From Desulfobacteraceae bacterium (GTDB lineage Bacteria > Desulfobacterota > Desulfobacteria > Desulfobacterales > Desulfobacteraceae): a stretch of DNA of 64,000 nt. The stretch spans positions 1 to 64,000 of the forward strand of contig JADGEQ010000010.1 in NCBI GenBank assembly GCA_016744295.1. Direction: 5' to 3'. Below, piece after piece: positions 9,266-16,679 of this stretch. Each line of letters opens with the position of its first letter. The first letter of the stretch is position 1. The notes beneath the pieces are model-generated. The model was not told the origin of the DNA and searched no databases. It saw nothing but the letters and a program-made list of their open reading frames with translations. The position numbers and the translations under genes were made by a program.

Positions 9266-9337
9266 CCGGATTTTACATCCGGTTTGATTCGTTTTGCCTC
9301 CAATCGAGGCTGTTTTACCCGGATTTTTATATCCGGG
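9266..9337. repeat. Two related hairpins in the IS5 non-coding end
   Basis: CCGGAT/ATCCGG (9266-9271 and 9277-9282) and CCCGGAT/ATCCGGG (9318-9324 and 9331-9337) form two hairpins with similar T-rich loops, 35 bases apart. They lie just past the stop codon of the leftward transposase gene, so one or both may terminate or insulate its transcript. Confidence 0.6.
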
Positions 9338-9350
9338 CGCACCTATCCAC

Positions 9351-10418
9351 CTAAACAGGGAGAGCTTCAAGGATTTTAGCTCCTTTCTTCAAATTGAAAG
9401 CAAACTGCCTGAACATGATATCGATCGTGTTTTTCATTATTTTGGGGAACCGTGCTTGGTTTCCATTATCATACTTGTGGCTAATGCCAAAGTATTGTTC
9501 AACTATGTATCGATATTTGGAAATGCCCTTATTCCGTTCAATCTCAAAGTCAGTCAGTTTGGTCTTTTTAGTGTCCTTACGCATAATCCCGTCTTTAATT
9601 TTATTTAAAGCCAGGAACTCACGATTAGGAGCCCCAGGATAACCTTTATCAGCATAGGCAATTTTAATTTTATCCTCGATATGGGCGCTATAAATAACAG
9701 CACCACGGAAATAGATCGAATCATTATGAGAAGCAGGACTCAGAGTACTGGAGAGGATAAAACCATTTTTAGTGTCAACAGAGGCATGCTCTTTTAAGCC
9801 ATAGTGAGGTATATCATTTTTAATGACCCAGTTGGAATCAATATCACGGGAGAATTTTTTCTTGTTTCCGTTTTTATCAAGCTTACCCTCAGGCGTGCTA
9901 AACTTTCTCCTGACCTCTTCAAGCTGATCATTAGAGAGAGGCTTGCTTGCCGACTTAACCAACCTGGCATCCACAGCGATGCCTTCATTTATGGAAAGGC
10001 CATGCTGATGGAATTGTTTGAGAAGGGCACTATTGAGTTGAATCATGGCTTCTTCGGAAAGGCGGTCCCTGAACCTTGAAAAAGTAGAATGATCTGGAGA
10101 GGGAACTTCCAGCGGGAGATTAAGAAAGGATTTAAAAGAAATCCTGTCATTAATTTGGCTTTCAAGCTCTGGATCGGACTTGATTTGATACCATTTTTGA
10201 AGAAGGAAACATTTGAATAGGAACAAAGGATGATAGGCTCTTTCCCCTTTTCTGGCTTTTCCTGTTTCATAATATTTCATGAGGAGTTCTTCGATAGATT
10301 GCCAATCAATAGTATTTCCGACCTGGCGCAGAAATAAAAGGGTACGGTTTTTATCAGCAAAATTTTGGATAGCGAAATCAGCAAATGAAAAATTATGTTC
10401 GATGTTTTTGTAGGCCAT
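9351..10418 (-). CDS. IS5-family transposase
   Basis: This intact 355-residue transposase has the DUF772 N-terminal domain (LFLFKCFLLQKWY near residue 65) and a DDE core. The likely catalytic residues are D150 in AVDARLVKS, D257 in YADKGY and E307 in YIVEQYFG, the last in the family's Y-(2)-R-(3)-E setting. A good ribosome-binding site (GGGAG) precedes the start. Length is normal for the family. It lies inside well-defined element ends. Confidence 0.95.
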   Translation of the reverse strand: MAYKNIEHNFSFADFAIQNFADKNRTLLFLRQVGNTIDWQSIEELLMKYYETGKARKGERAYHPLFLFKCFLLQKWYQIKSDPELESQINDRISFKSFLNLPLEVPSPDHSTFSRFRDRLSEEAMIQLNSALLKQFHQHGLSINEGIAVDARLVKSASKPLSNDQLEEVRRKFSTPEGKLDKNGNKKKFSRDIDSNWVIKNDIPHYGLKEHASVDTKNGFILSSTLSPASHNDSIYFRGAVIYSAHIEDKIKIAYADKGYPGAPNREFLALNKIKDGIMRKDTKKTKLTDFEIERNKGISKYRYIVEQYFGISHKYDNGNQARFPKIMKNTIDIMFRQFAFNLKKGAKILEALPV

Positions 10419-10537
10419 GATATCTCCCTTTGAATTGATTTGATAAATTTAGTAAAGAAAAATGTATTAAAATCTTACAAACAGGGACTCCGGACGACCA
10501 GGCAGGGGTAGGATCTATATACTCGTGCAAAGGTTTC

Positions 10538-10543
10538 GATTTA
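10538..10543. repeat. Right copy of IS5 target-site duplication (GATTTA)
   Basis: This is identical to 9161-9166. Joining the flanks here restores the continuous leader of the older IS1634-like element. Confidence 0.8.
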
Positions 10544-10629
10544 GTATATAAATTGTATTTATAATAGACTTTTTTGCTTCTATATGGTCTCGATCTTCAA
10601 CAAAAAGGAATCGACACATAGGAGGAAAA

Positions 10630-12298
10630 ATGGAGGCCAAAGACTTCAGCAATCTGATGATAACAGATGTACAATTTCTACCCATAATCAAAGAGTATGC
10701 CCGCCGGATCAATCTGGTGGACACGATTAATCATATGGTCGACACTGAAATGGATCTACAGCAGGGGCCAACTTTTCTTGGTGTGGTGATGGACACTTTG
10801 TCCGGCCGGTTTCCTCTATACCGGTTGGAGAATTTCTTTGAAGAAAAGATATTGAACTTCTGCTTGGTGAAGCAGTCTCTGTAGACCAGTTCACAGATCA
10901 CAATGTCGGTCGGGGGCTATATAAAATTTTTGAAACAGGGACACAAAAGATATTCGGTCAATTGAGCCAGAATGCTGTCAACGGGTTTCAAATAAAGCCC
11001 ACCGGAGCTCACTATGATACGACATCTGTCAACGTGTATGGCGATTATGACATGACGGATGAACCCTTTAAAATCACATACGGTCACAGCAAAGATAAGC
11101 GGCCGGACCTGAAGCAATTTCTTATTGAAATGTTATGTGTTGACAGGAATATCCCCCTGTTTGGAGCGACCCGTGATGGCAATGCATCCGACAAAACTTT
11201 GAATAATGAATTGTTGAGCACTATCTCCAAGCATCTTGCCAATCATGGGCTTGAAGAAAATGCTTTTGTTTATGTGGCTGACTCCGCATTCGTTACTAAG
11301 GATAATCTCGAAAAAGCGAAGGCAACAACAAAATTCATCAGCCGCTTACCGGCAACATACAATGAATGAAGCAGGGCTATTCAGGATGCCGTTTGGACAG
11401 ATGAATGGATTGATATCGGTATAGTTGCAGAAACTGACGATACTAAAAAACGCCCGGCAGCTTATTACAAGGCTTTTGACACCACGGTGACATTATATGA
11501 GACTAACTATCGGGCGATTGTCATACACTCCAGCGCCCACGATAAGCGAAGGCATAAGAGAATCGACCGCCTGCTCAAAAAGAATAAAAAAGAACTCGAG
11601 CAGCTGGCCCAAAAGCTAATGACCGAACCCTACTATTGTGAAGCCGATGCCCAGGCGGCGGTTGAAAAACTATCCCAGTTACCCAAAAAAACAGACATCT
11701 TCCAGATATCGACATCTGTGGAAAAGATTGCCAAATACAAAAGAGAGCGTCCTAAAAAAGGAGAGAAGCGTGTCTCGGAAAGATATGAATATCGTCTTGA
11801 GCTTTCCTTTAAAGAGGATAAAGCAAAGGTCGATACCCTTCGGGAGGAAGCTGGGTGTTTTGTTCTTCTTTCAAATCTGGTTTCGCCTTCAGAAAACGCA
11901 GAGTGGGACGCTGAAGGTCTTTTACGATTATACAAGAGCCAGTGCGGTATTGAGCAGAATTTTGATTTCTGAAGAATCCGGTCATCATCAACAGTGTTTT
12001 TCTGAAAAAGAATTCCCGGATCGAAGTCCTCGGAATGGTTTTATTGATTTCATTGTTAATATGGCGCCTAATCGAAAAATCTATGCATCTTTATGTTGAA
12101 GAAAATCAAACCACAATAACTGGCTGGGTAAGGTGGAGAACCAAACGGCCAACGTCATTTATGATGTCGACGAAATTTCATACCGTCCTTGTTATTAAAA
12201 GTGGAGATTATCGGCAACTTGCTAAACCTCTCAAGCCGGTCCTCCTGGAATATCTCAGAGCACTTGATGTTAAACCGAAGGTATTCCTCACACCATGA
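10630..12298 (+). pseudogene. Broken IS1634-family transposase (DUF4277 + DDE)
   Basis: A strong ribosome-binding site (AGGAGG) precedes ATG 10630. The first 73 or so codons encode a DUF4277 domain. The frame is lost near 10841-10850 (single-base indel) and continues in another frame from about 10848. An in-frame TGA at 11367-11369 interrupts the DDE domain, after which the same frame stays open to 11972. A second frameshift near 11966 moves the last 110 codons to a third frame ending at 12298. With all three lesions repaired the product would be about 555 residues, normal for this family. Three independent lesions show long inactivity. Confidence 0.9.
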
Positions 12299-12549
12299 TA
12301 ATGGTGACTAAAAAATTACTCGCAACTTGTTATGTTGGGGTGCGGAAAATAAGAAATAAGAAGATTTTATGTCTGACTGAACCGGGGAAGAATCACTCAA
12401 GAGATCTCTTGCCTTCGCTATGGCGGAGGTCTTTGGTGAGCTATTATTGGAATCTGACGATTGAGTTCCATAAGACAAGAGAGTCGCGTCGATCAATATA
12501 AAAATGGTGAGACATGGATTTTACCCTGTGCGATATAAATTATAATAAG

Positions 12550-12579
12550 TTGCTTTTTGTATTCAAAATGGGATATAAT
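12550..12579 (+). promoter_or_regulatory. Sigma70-type promoter of the toxin-antitoxin operon
   Basis: TTGCTT at 12550-12555 and TATAAT at 12574-12579 are separated by 18 bases. The -10 box lies 28 bases before the antitoxin ATG. Confidence 0.6.
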
Positions 12580-12606
12580 TTGAGAGAATAAATTTCTGGC
12601 GCTATC

Positions 12607-12858
12607 ATGAAAACTCAAACAACAATTAGAGTTGAAAAAACAAGTTATTATCAGGAAAAAGAAATATTAAGTCAAATGGGACTTAATTATTCCCAAGCTA
12701 TAAGTGTGTTTAATAATATGACTGTACTTAATAAGGGATTGCCTTTTGAATTGAAAATTCCAAATAAAGAGACAAAACAAGCGTTAAAAGAGTTAGAAGC
12801 AAAAAAAGGTAAAAGTTTTAATAATATTGATGAGCTATTCAATGATCTGGATTCATAA
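12607..12858 (+). CDS. dinJ: DinJ/RelB-family antitoxin
   Basis: This 83-residue protein has a ribbon-helix-helix N terminus (TTIRVEKTSYYQEKEILSQM) followed by the GLNYSQAISVFNN segment typical of DinJ. The acidic C-terminal tail should wrap the toxin. It would neutralise the adjacent YafQ-like toxin and repress its own promoter. Its stop codon abuts the toxin start with no gap. The pair is very AT-rich compared with the genes from 13.6 kb on, consistent with recent acquisition. Confidence 0.9.
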   Translation: MKTQTTIRVEKTSYYQEKEILSQMGLNYSQAISVFNNMTVLNKGLPFELKIPNKETKQALKELEAKKGKSFNNIDELFNDLDS

Positions 12859-13125
12859 GTGTATAAAATTTTTAGAACGAGTAGTTTTAAAAAAGATTAT
12901 AAAAAACTTTCAACCTCCAATAAGAATTTACTAAAATCTATTATCGCTAAATTAATAAATGGAATAAAATTAGAAAAGAAATATAAAGATTATAAACTTA
13001 TTGGAAATTATTTTGGATGTAATGAGTGTCATATTAAACCGGATTTGCTATTGATTTACAGAGTTGATGACGATTATTTGGAATTAGCACTCGTTCGAAT
13101 GGGAAGCCATTCAATGCTTTTTTAG
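12859..13125 (+). CDS. yafQ: YafQ-family mRNA interferase toxin
   Basis: This 88-residue RelE-superfamily toxin starts at GTG directly after the antitoxin stop. It keeps the YafQ active-site signature: ECHIKPDLLLIYR in the middle (histidine, aspartate and arginine) and RMGSHSMLF at the end (catalytic histidine). In characterised YafQ the equivalent residues cut mRNA in the ribosomal A site. All key residues are present, so the toxin is probably active. A terminator follows. Confidence 0.92.
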   Translation: MYKIFRTSSFKKDYKKLSTSNKNLLKSIIAKLINGIKLEKKYKDYKLIGNYFGCNECHIKPDLLLIYRVDDDYLELALVRMGSHSMLF

Positions 13126-13174
13126 GAGATTATCGACGTGGGAAAAATAAAAATCGTAATGGAAAAACAAATTT

Positions 13175-13205
13175 AAACATTTGGACTTATTCAAATGTTT
13201 TTTTT
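13175..13205 (+). terminator. Rho-independent terminator of the TA operon
   Basis: AAACATTTG (13175-13183) pairs with CAAATGTTT (13192-13200) around an 8-base loop and is followed by a T-run to 13205. Confidence 0.85.
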
Positions 13206-13413
13206 ACTTTTATGGTTTTTTACTGATTGTGCTTTTTCAGACCAGGTTATAATTAAAGCAACGGCGGATATCTGGCTGTTCGATACAAATCAGGCGGAAA
13301 TTTAAGAGTGGTGAGGCGAAACGCTTTCGTTGGTATGACTTTGTCGTTGCCATTCAGGAAGAGGGCTTTGAAGCCGGTCTGCTTGACTGCACAGTGAATC
13401 ATATAGAAAGCTT
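13206..13413 (+). other. Decayed coding remnants, unidentified
   Basis: No complete ORF lies here. A + strand frame from about 13310 to 13410 reads like protein (for example RFRWYDFVVAIQEEGF) but has no clear start and runs into the rfbB remnant in another frame. I do not recognise the parent gene. Confidence 0.3.
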
Positions 13414-13628
13414 TATTCATAATGTAAAGGGACAGGGCAGGGCACGACCGCCGTTATGCCATCAATGCCTGTAAAATCAGTTCAGGCCTGGGATATCTAC
13501 CGACAGAAAATTTTGAAACAGAAATTCGGAAATCCTTAGACTGGTATTTGAAAAATGAAAACTGGTGGAGAAAGATCATGGACAAAAGCTATCTGTATTG
13601 GGTTGAATGCAATTATAAGGATCTGTAA
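13414..13628 (+). pseudogene. rfbB: 3' remnant of dTDP-glucose 4,6-dehydratase (rfbB)
   Basis: From 13440 one open frame encodes GHDRRYAINACKI and then LGYLPTENFETEI and LDWYLKNENWW, the characteristic C-terminal third of RfbB, ending at TAA 13626-13628. The preceding codons (about 13414-13439) match the normal approach to GHDRRYAI but contain a TAA and a frame slip. The N-terminal two thirds, including the NAD-binding and catalytic motifs, are absent. The enzyme would make dTDP-4-keto-6-deoxyglucose for rhamnose-type sugars, so this marks a lost deoxysugar locus. The stop lies 2 bases before the next gene. Confidence 0.85.
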
Positions 13629-13630
13629 GC

Positions 13631-15604
13631 ATGGAAAAAAACCTACAGGATCTTGTTGAGTTTCTTTTAAAAGTTCCGCTTTTTTCATCTGTTCCATCCA
13701 CACAAATCGATCAAATAGCCGATCTTTTTAAAAGGGAAACCTATCAAAAAGATGATATCATCTGCCGACAGGGAGACCCTGGTGATTCCATGTATGTTGT
13801 CCGATCCGGGATTGTGTCTGTATTTAAGGAAATTGAGGGTAAGGAGATCTATGTTTCAGATTTAAAAAGAGGGGGTTTTTTCGGCGAAATTTCACTGCTG
13901 TCTGATGCGGATAGAAACGCAACCATTCGCGTTTCTCTGGACACAACAGTATATTGTCTTACCAGAGAAAATTTTGAGATACTCATTAAAAACAACAAAA
14001 GTATTGGGTTGTATTTAAGTCGGTATTATGCCAAACGCATGGTGTTGGAGACAAAAAATCAACCCGGCAAAAAGAATGGACCTGTTTTTTATGCAGTATC
14101 TGCAACCGGGCCGAACTTGGGAGGATCTCATTTTTTATACACTGTTTCCTATCATATATCGGATGAATCGGAAAAGCGGGTCCTGGTCATAGAACCCCAT
14201 CTTGAACCTGAACGAATCATGGAGAAATACGGTTTGGCCCGGATTGTCTGTCCTGATCCCGGCCTTTTTACGCTGTTACCTGAAAATAGTTACCGCTCTG
14301 AGGATATTCGTTGGTTTTTTCATGAATCCGGGTTTACAGTGCTTCAATTAAACAAAGGCTTTTCAGACAGACTGTCCGAGGTGGTCCCTGTTATGATGGA
14401 AGAGCTTCAGCAAAACTATGATATTATATTTGTGAATCTCGCCCATTATCTTACATCCATGGAAAGATTGTTTGTCAGACTTTGCGACAGAACGCTGGTG
14501 CTGATGCACAACACCCATGAAACACTTGAGGATGTTCGAAAACGATTGGGTGAGATAGAGCAGATTTGTGGTTCCAGAGCGTTCCTTGGAAGAATCAGGG
14601 CAGGGGTGAGCCATCTGTATGGGCAGAAAGGAATTCCCCGGCAGGAGATGAAGACGCTGTTGAATCTTCCTGAAACACCTAACATCTGGGTAGACCGGTC
14701 TGACGATGCCTTTAACGATCGAATTGATACAAAAAAATGTTTTCCGGTCAAAGGAGCCAGGGCCGTGGCCAGGGAGATCGCCGGCATCCGGCTGGGTATT
14801 GCCCTGGGCGCCGGTGCAGCAAGGGGCTGGGCACATATCGGCGTGCTAAAGGTGCTTGAGGATGCGGGCATTCATATTGACATGATTGCCGGGACCAGCA
14901 TGGGTGCCCTGGTCGGGGGAATATATGCGGCCACCGCTTCTGTAGATCAATTAAGAAAAGACACCATCGAACGTCTTCCCACAAAACGGGCTGCCAGAAA
15001 AAAAATATTTGACTACACTTTTCCAATTCAGGGTTTTTTACAGGGGGGGAAAGCCGCAAAAATGGTTCGTAAGGCAGTAAACGATGCTGATTTTCTGGAT
15101 TTGATGATTCCGGCCTATCTTGTCGGTGTGGATATACTAAAGGGTGAGGAGGTCGTTTTTGAAACCGGGGATGTTACCGATGCCATCAGATCCAGCATTT
15201 CCATTCCAGCTGTATTCTCTCCTTATAAGCACAAGGGGAGATGGATGGTAGACGGGGGGCTTTTAAATCCTGTGCCTGTGGATGTTTTGTTAAGAAAAGG
15301 GGCAGATATGGTGATTGCTGTCTGTATTGAGCCCAGGAGCGGGGGCAGGGGAGAAGCGAGCCGGGCGCCTGGTATTAAGGAGATGGTTTTCCGGACCATC
15401 AGCATTGTTCATGGCAGGGCCACCGGTGATTTTGCAAAAAATGCTGATATTGTACTCTATCCCGATGTAAAAGATCATGGGTGGGATGATTTTCATAAGG
15501 GTATTTCGCTCATGCGGTACGGCATGGAAGAATGTTTTGAGCATATAGTGGAAATAAAAAAAATGATCCGTTCAAAAGGGGCACGGAAAGGGATTTCTAG
15601 TTAA
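13631..15604 (+). CDS. Patatin-like phospholipase with N-terminal cyclic-nucleotide-binding domain
   Basis: This 657-residue protein has three parts. Residues 10-135 form a cNMP-binding domain (GDPGDSMYVVRSG, then FFGEISLLSDADRNATI). Residues 150-370 resemble a degenerate ParA/MinD-like or receiver-like fold without a usable Walker A lysine. Residues 385-600 are a patatin lipase domain with oxyanion loop GAGAARG (393-399), nucleophile S423 in GTSMG, and the catalytic aspartate D541 in DGG. The order matches neuropathy-target-esterase-type bacterial proteins, which hydrolyse lysophospholipids at the inner face of the membrane. The cNMP domain suggests gating by a nucleotide, but the ligand is unknown. 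No signal peptide is visible. Confidence 0.88.
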   Translation: MEKNLQDLVEFLLKVPLFSSVPSTQIDQIADLFKRETYQKDDIICRQGDPGDSMYVVRSGIVSVFKEIEGKEIYVSDLKRGGFFGEISLLSDADRNATIRVSLDTTVYCLTRENFEILIKNNKSIGLYLSRYYAKRMVLETKNQPGKKNGPVFYAVSATGPNLGGSHFLYTVSYHISDESEKRVLVIEPHLEPERIMEKYGLARIVCPDPGLFTLLPENSYRSEDIRWFFHESGFTVLQLNKGFSDRLSEVVPVMMEELQQNYDIIFVNLAHYLTSMERLFVRLCDRTLVLMHNTHETLEDVRKRLGEIEQICGSRAFLGRIRAGVSHLYGQKGIPRQEMKTLLNLPETPNIWVDRSDDAFNDRIDTKKCFPVKGARAVAREIAGIRLGIALGAGAARGWAHIGVLKVLEDAGIHIDMIAGTSMGALVGGIYAATASVDQLRKDTIERLPTKRAARKKIFDYTFPIQGFLQGGKAAKMVRKAVNDADFLDLMIPAYLVGVDILKGEEVVFETGDVTDAIRSSISIPAVFSPYKHKGRWMVDGGLLNPVPVDVLLRKGADMVIAVCIEPRSGGRGEASRAPGIKEMVFRTISIVHGRATGDFAKNADIVLYPDVKDHGWDDFHKGISLMRYGMEECFEHIVEIKKMIRSKGARKGISS

Positions 15605-15749
15605 GCGGGTAAAATCAAAATGGCCTGCATTCAGTCTTGACCTTTGAAAAAGACCTGCACTATTTCTTTTTTTTTGCACAATCTTGTTCAATTTGTTTAT
15701 CCAGCGAAAATGTTGACAAGTGCAGCATCATGGAGACACTCACACAATA

Positions 15750-16508
15750 TTACTCATTATCTTCTTTGAAAAAAGGCGGGTGATATTTTTCTTCAAGTCC
15801 GGTCAGCATTATTTTAAGCATATCCGGATTGTTTTTTATTAGTGTTTTTTCAATTTCTTCTATAATACCAAGATAAGGGATTCGTTCTCCGTGATATTCT
15901 ACGGGTTCTCCAATCTGATGAAAAAGAAACCCATATTTTTTAAGCGCATAAAACAATTTCCTTTCAGTGATCATATACCAGTGAGTTATTCCCCGCCTTT
16001 TACTTTCATGATACATCACCTGATACAGACCCAATACGATGATGGGATTCTTTCTTCCCTGCATTTCATCGGGGATGGTTCCATTGTCGGGTAAGACCCC
16101 CCCCTCTTTTTTAGTAAGGTAGGATTCCACACCATACATCCCGTCTTCTTTTCTTCTTCTCAGGTCTTTGCTCACAGTCAGTCGTGAAATTTCACCTATT
16201 TTAGACCGATCCGGTTTTTTGCCGATAAAGGTTGTTTCAACTGCATGTTCTATGGGAAATTTTTTATCTGAATTTAATACAAGCCTGATCGTTCCAACAA
16301 CGGAATCATTATTATTTATGCATGCAAAATGGACGGAGTCATCTTCATAATCGTCTTTTTCAAGACCTTCGGGATGGTCTTCTTTTCTTTCAAATCCAAA
16401 TTCTTCGGCATAAACTTCATATCTCATTCGAAACGTATCTTTTAGAGTGTCTTCATCATCAATGATGCCAAACCTGAATTTATCATATGTGAGACTTTTT
16501 GATACCAT
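15750..16508 (-). CDS. PEP-CTERM/exosortase-associated acyltransferase (AHL-synthase-like fold)
   Basis: The 252-residue protein has the GNAT-related fold of autoinducer synthases and FeeM-type N-acyl amino-acid synthases: RMRYEVYAEEFGFE at residues 28-41, VVGTIRLVL near 70-78, and EISRLTVSKDLRRR near 100-113, where E and R are conserved. Close relatives are found with exosortase and PEP-CTERM genes. The reaction is presumed to be acyl transfer from acyl-ACP or acyl-CoA to an amine; product and role are unknown. Two PEP-CTERM proteins and a PrsT-like lipoprotein lie within 12 kb, which agrees with this assignment. It is divergent from the RND exporter. Confidence 0.8.
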   Translation of the reverse strand: MVSKSLTYDKFRFGIIDDEDTLKDTFRMRYEVYAEEFGFERKEDHPEGLEKDDYEDDSVHFACINNNDSVVGTIRLVLNSDKKFPIEHAVETTFIGKKPDRSKIGEISRLTVSKDLRRRKEDGMYGVESYLTKKEGGVLPDNGTIPDEMQGRKNPIIVLGLYQVMYHESKRRGITHWYMITERKLFYALKKYGFLFHQIGEPVEYHGERIPYLGIIEEIEKTLIKNNPDMLKIMLTGLEEKYHPPFFKEDNE

Positions 16509-16679
16509 TTAATGATGCATCCTATTTGAATTGACAGTCTGTAATTTAATTGTTGAAGACTTATGCTAATCTTATTAATATTTTTTTTGTTTTTTTTTGT
16601 CAAGGATATTTGTTTTTCTATCCATATAGATTACATATATCCTTGAATTTAAAATTCTATAAAAAAGGTTAATCCCCTT

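Larger units (their letters stand above)
9167..10537 (-). mobile_element. IS5-family insertion sequence, complete
   Basis: The element is bounded by imperfect terminal inverted repeats (left GAGAGCTTTGCAAGATG at 9167-9183; right, reading inward, GAAACCTTTGCACGAGT from 10537), sharing a CTTTGCA core. It is flanked on both sides by GATTTA (9161-9166 and 10538-10543), consistent with a target-site duplication, although 4 bases or fewer are more usual in this family. It carries one intact transposase gene, so it may still be mobile. It landed between the left end and the transposase gene of an older IS1634-like element. Confidence 0.88.
9080..12353 (+). mobile_element. IS1634-like insertion sequence, interrupted by an IS5-family element
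   Basis: The ends are defined by imperfect inverted repeats: 9080-9098 and 12335-12353 match at 17 of 19 positions when one is reversed, with the core TTTCCGCACCC. Between them lie a 1371-bp IS5-family element and a broken transposase of the DUF4277/IS1634 type. Removing the inner element and one copy of its target duplication leaves about 1.9 kb, within the usual size of IS1634 elements. I could not see a target-site duplication outside these ends. The element is dead because its transposase gene is broken in three places. Confidence 0.8.

Noticed and set aside
11367..11369. In-frame TGA in the transposase considered as selenocysteine
   Set aside because: No SECIS-like hairpin is apparent, and the same gene has two frameshifts. 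It is a nonsense lesion in a dead transposase.
14363..14871. Long antisense ORFs within the patatin gene
   Set aside because: They are shadows of a well-supported gene with conserved catalytic motifs and show no protein-family features.
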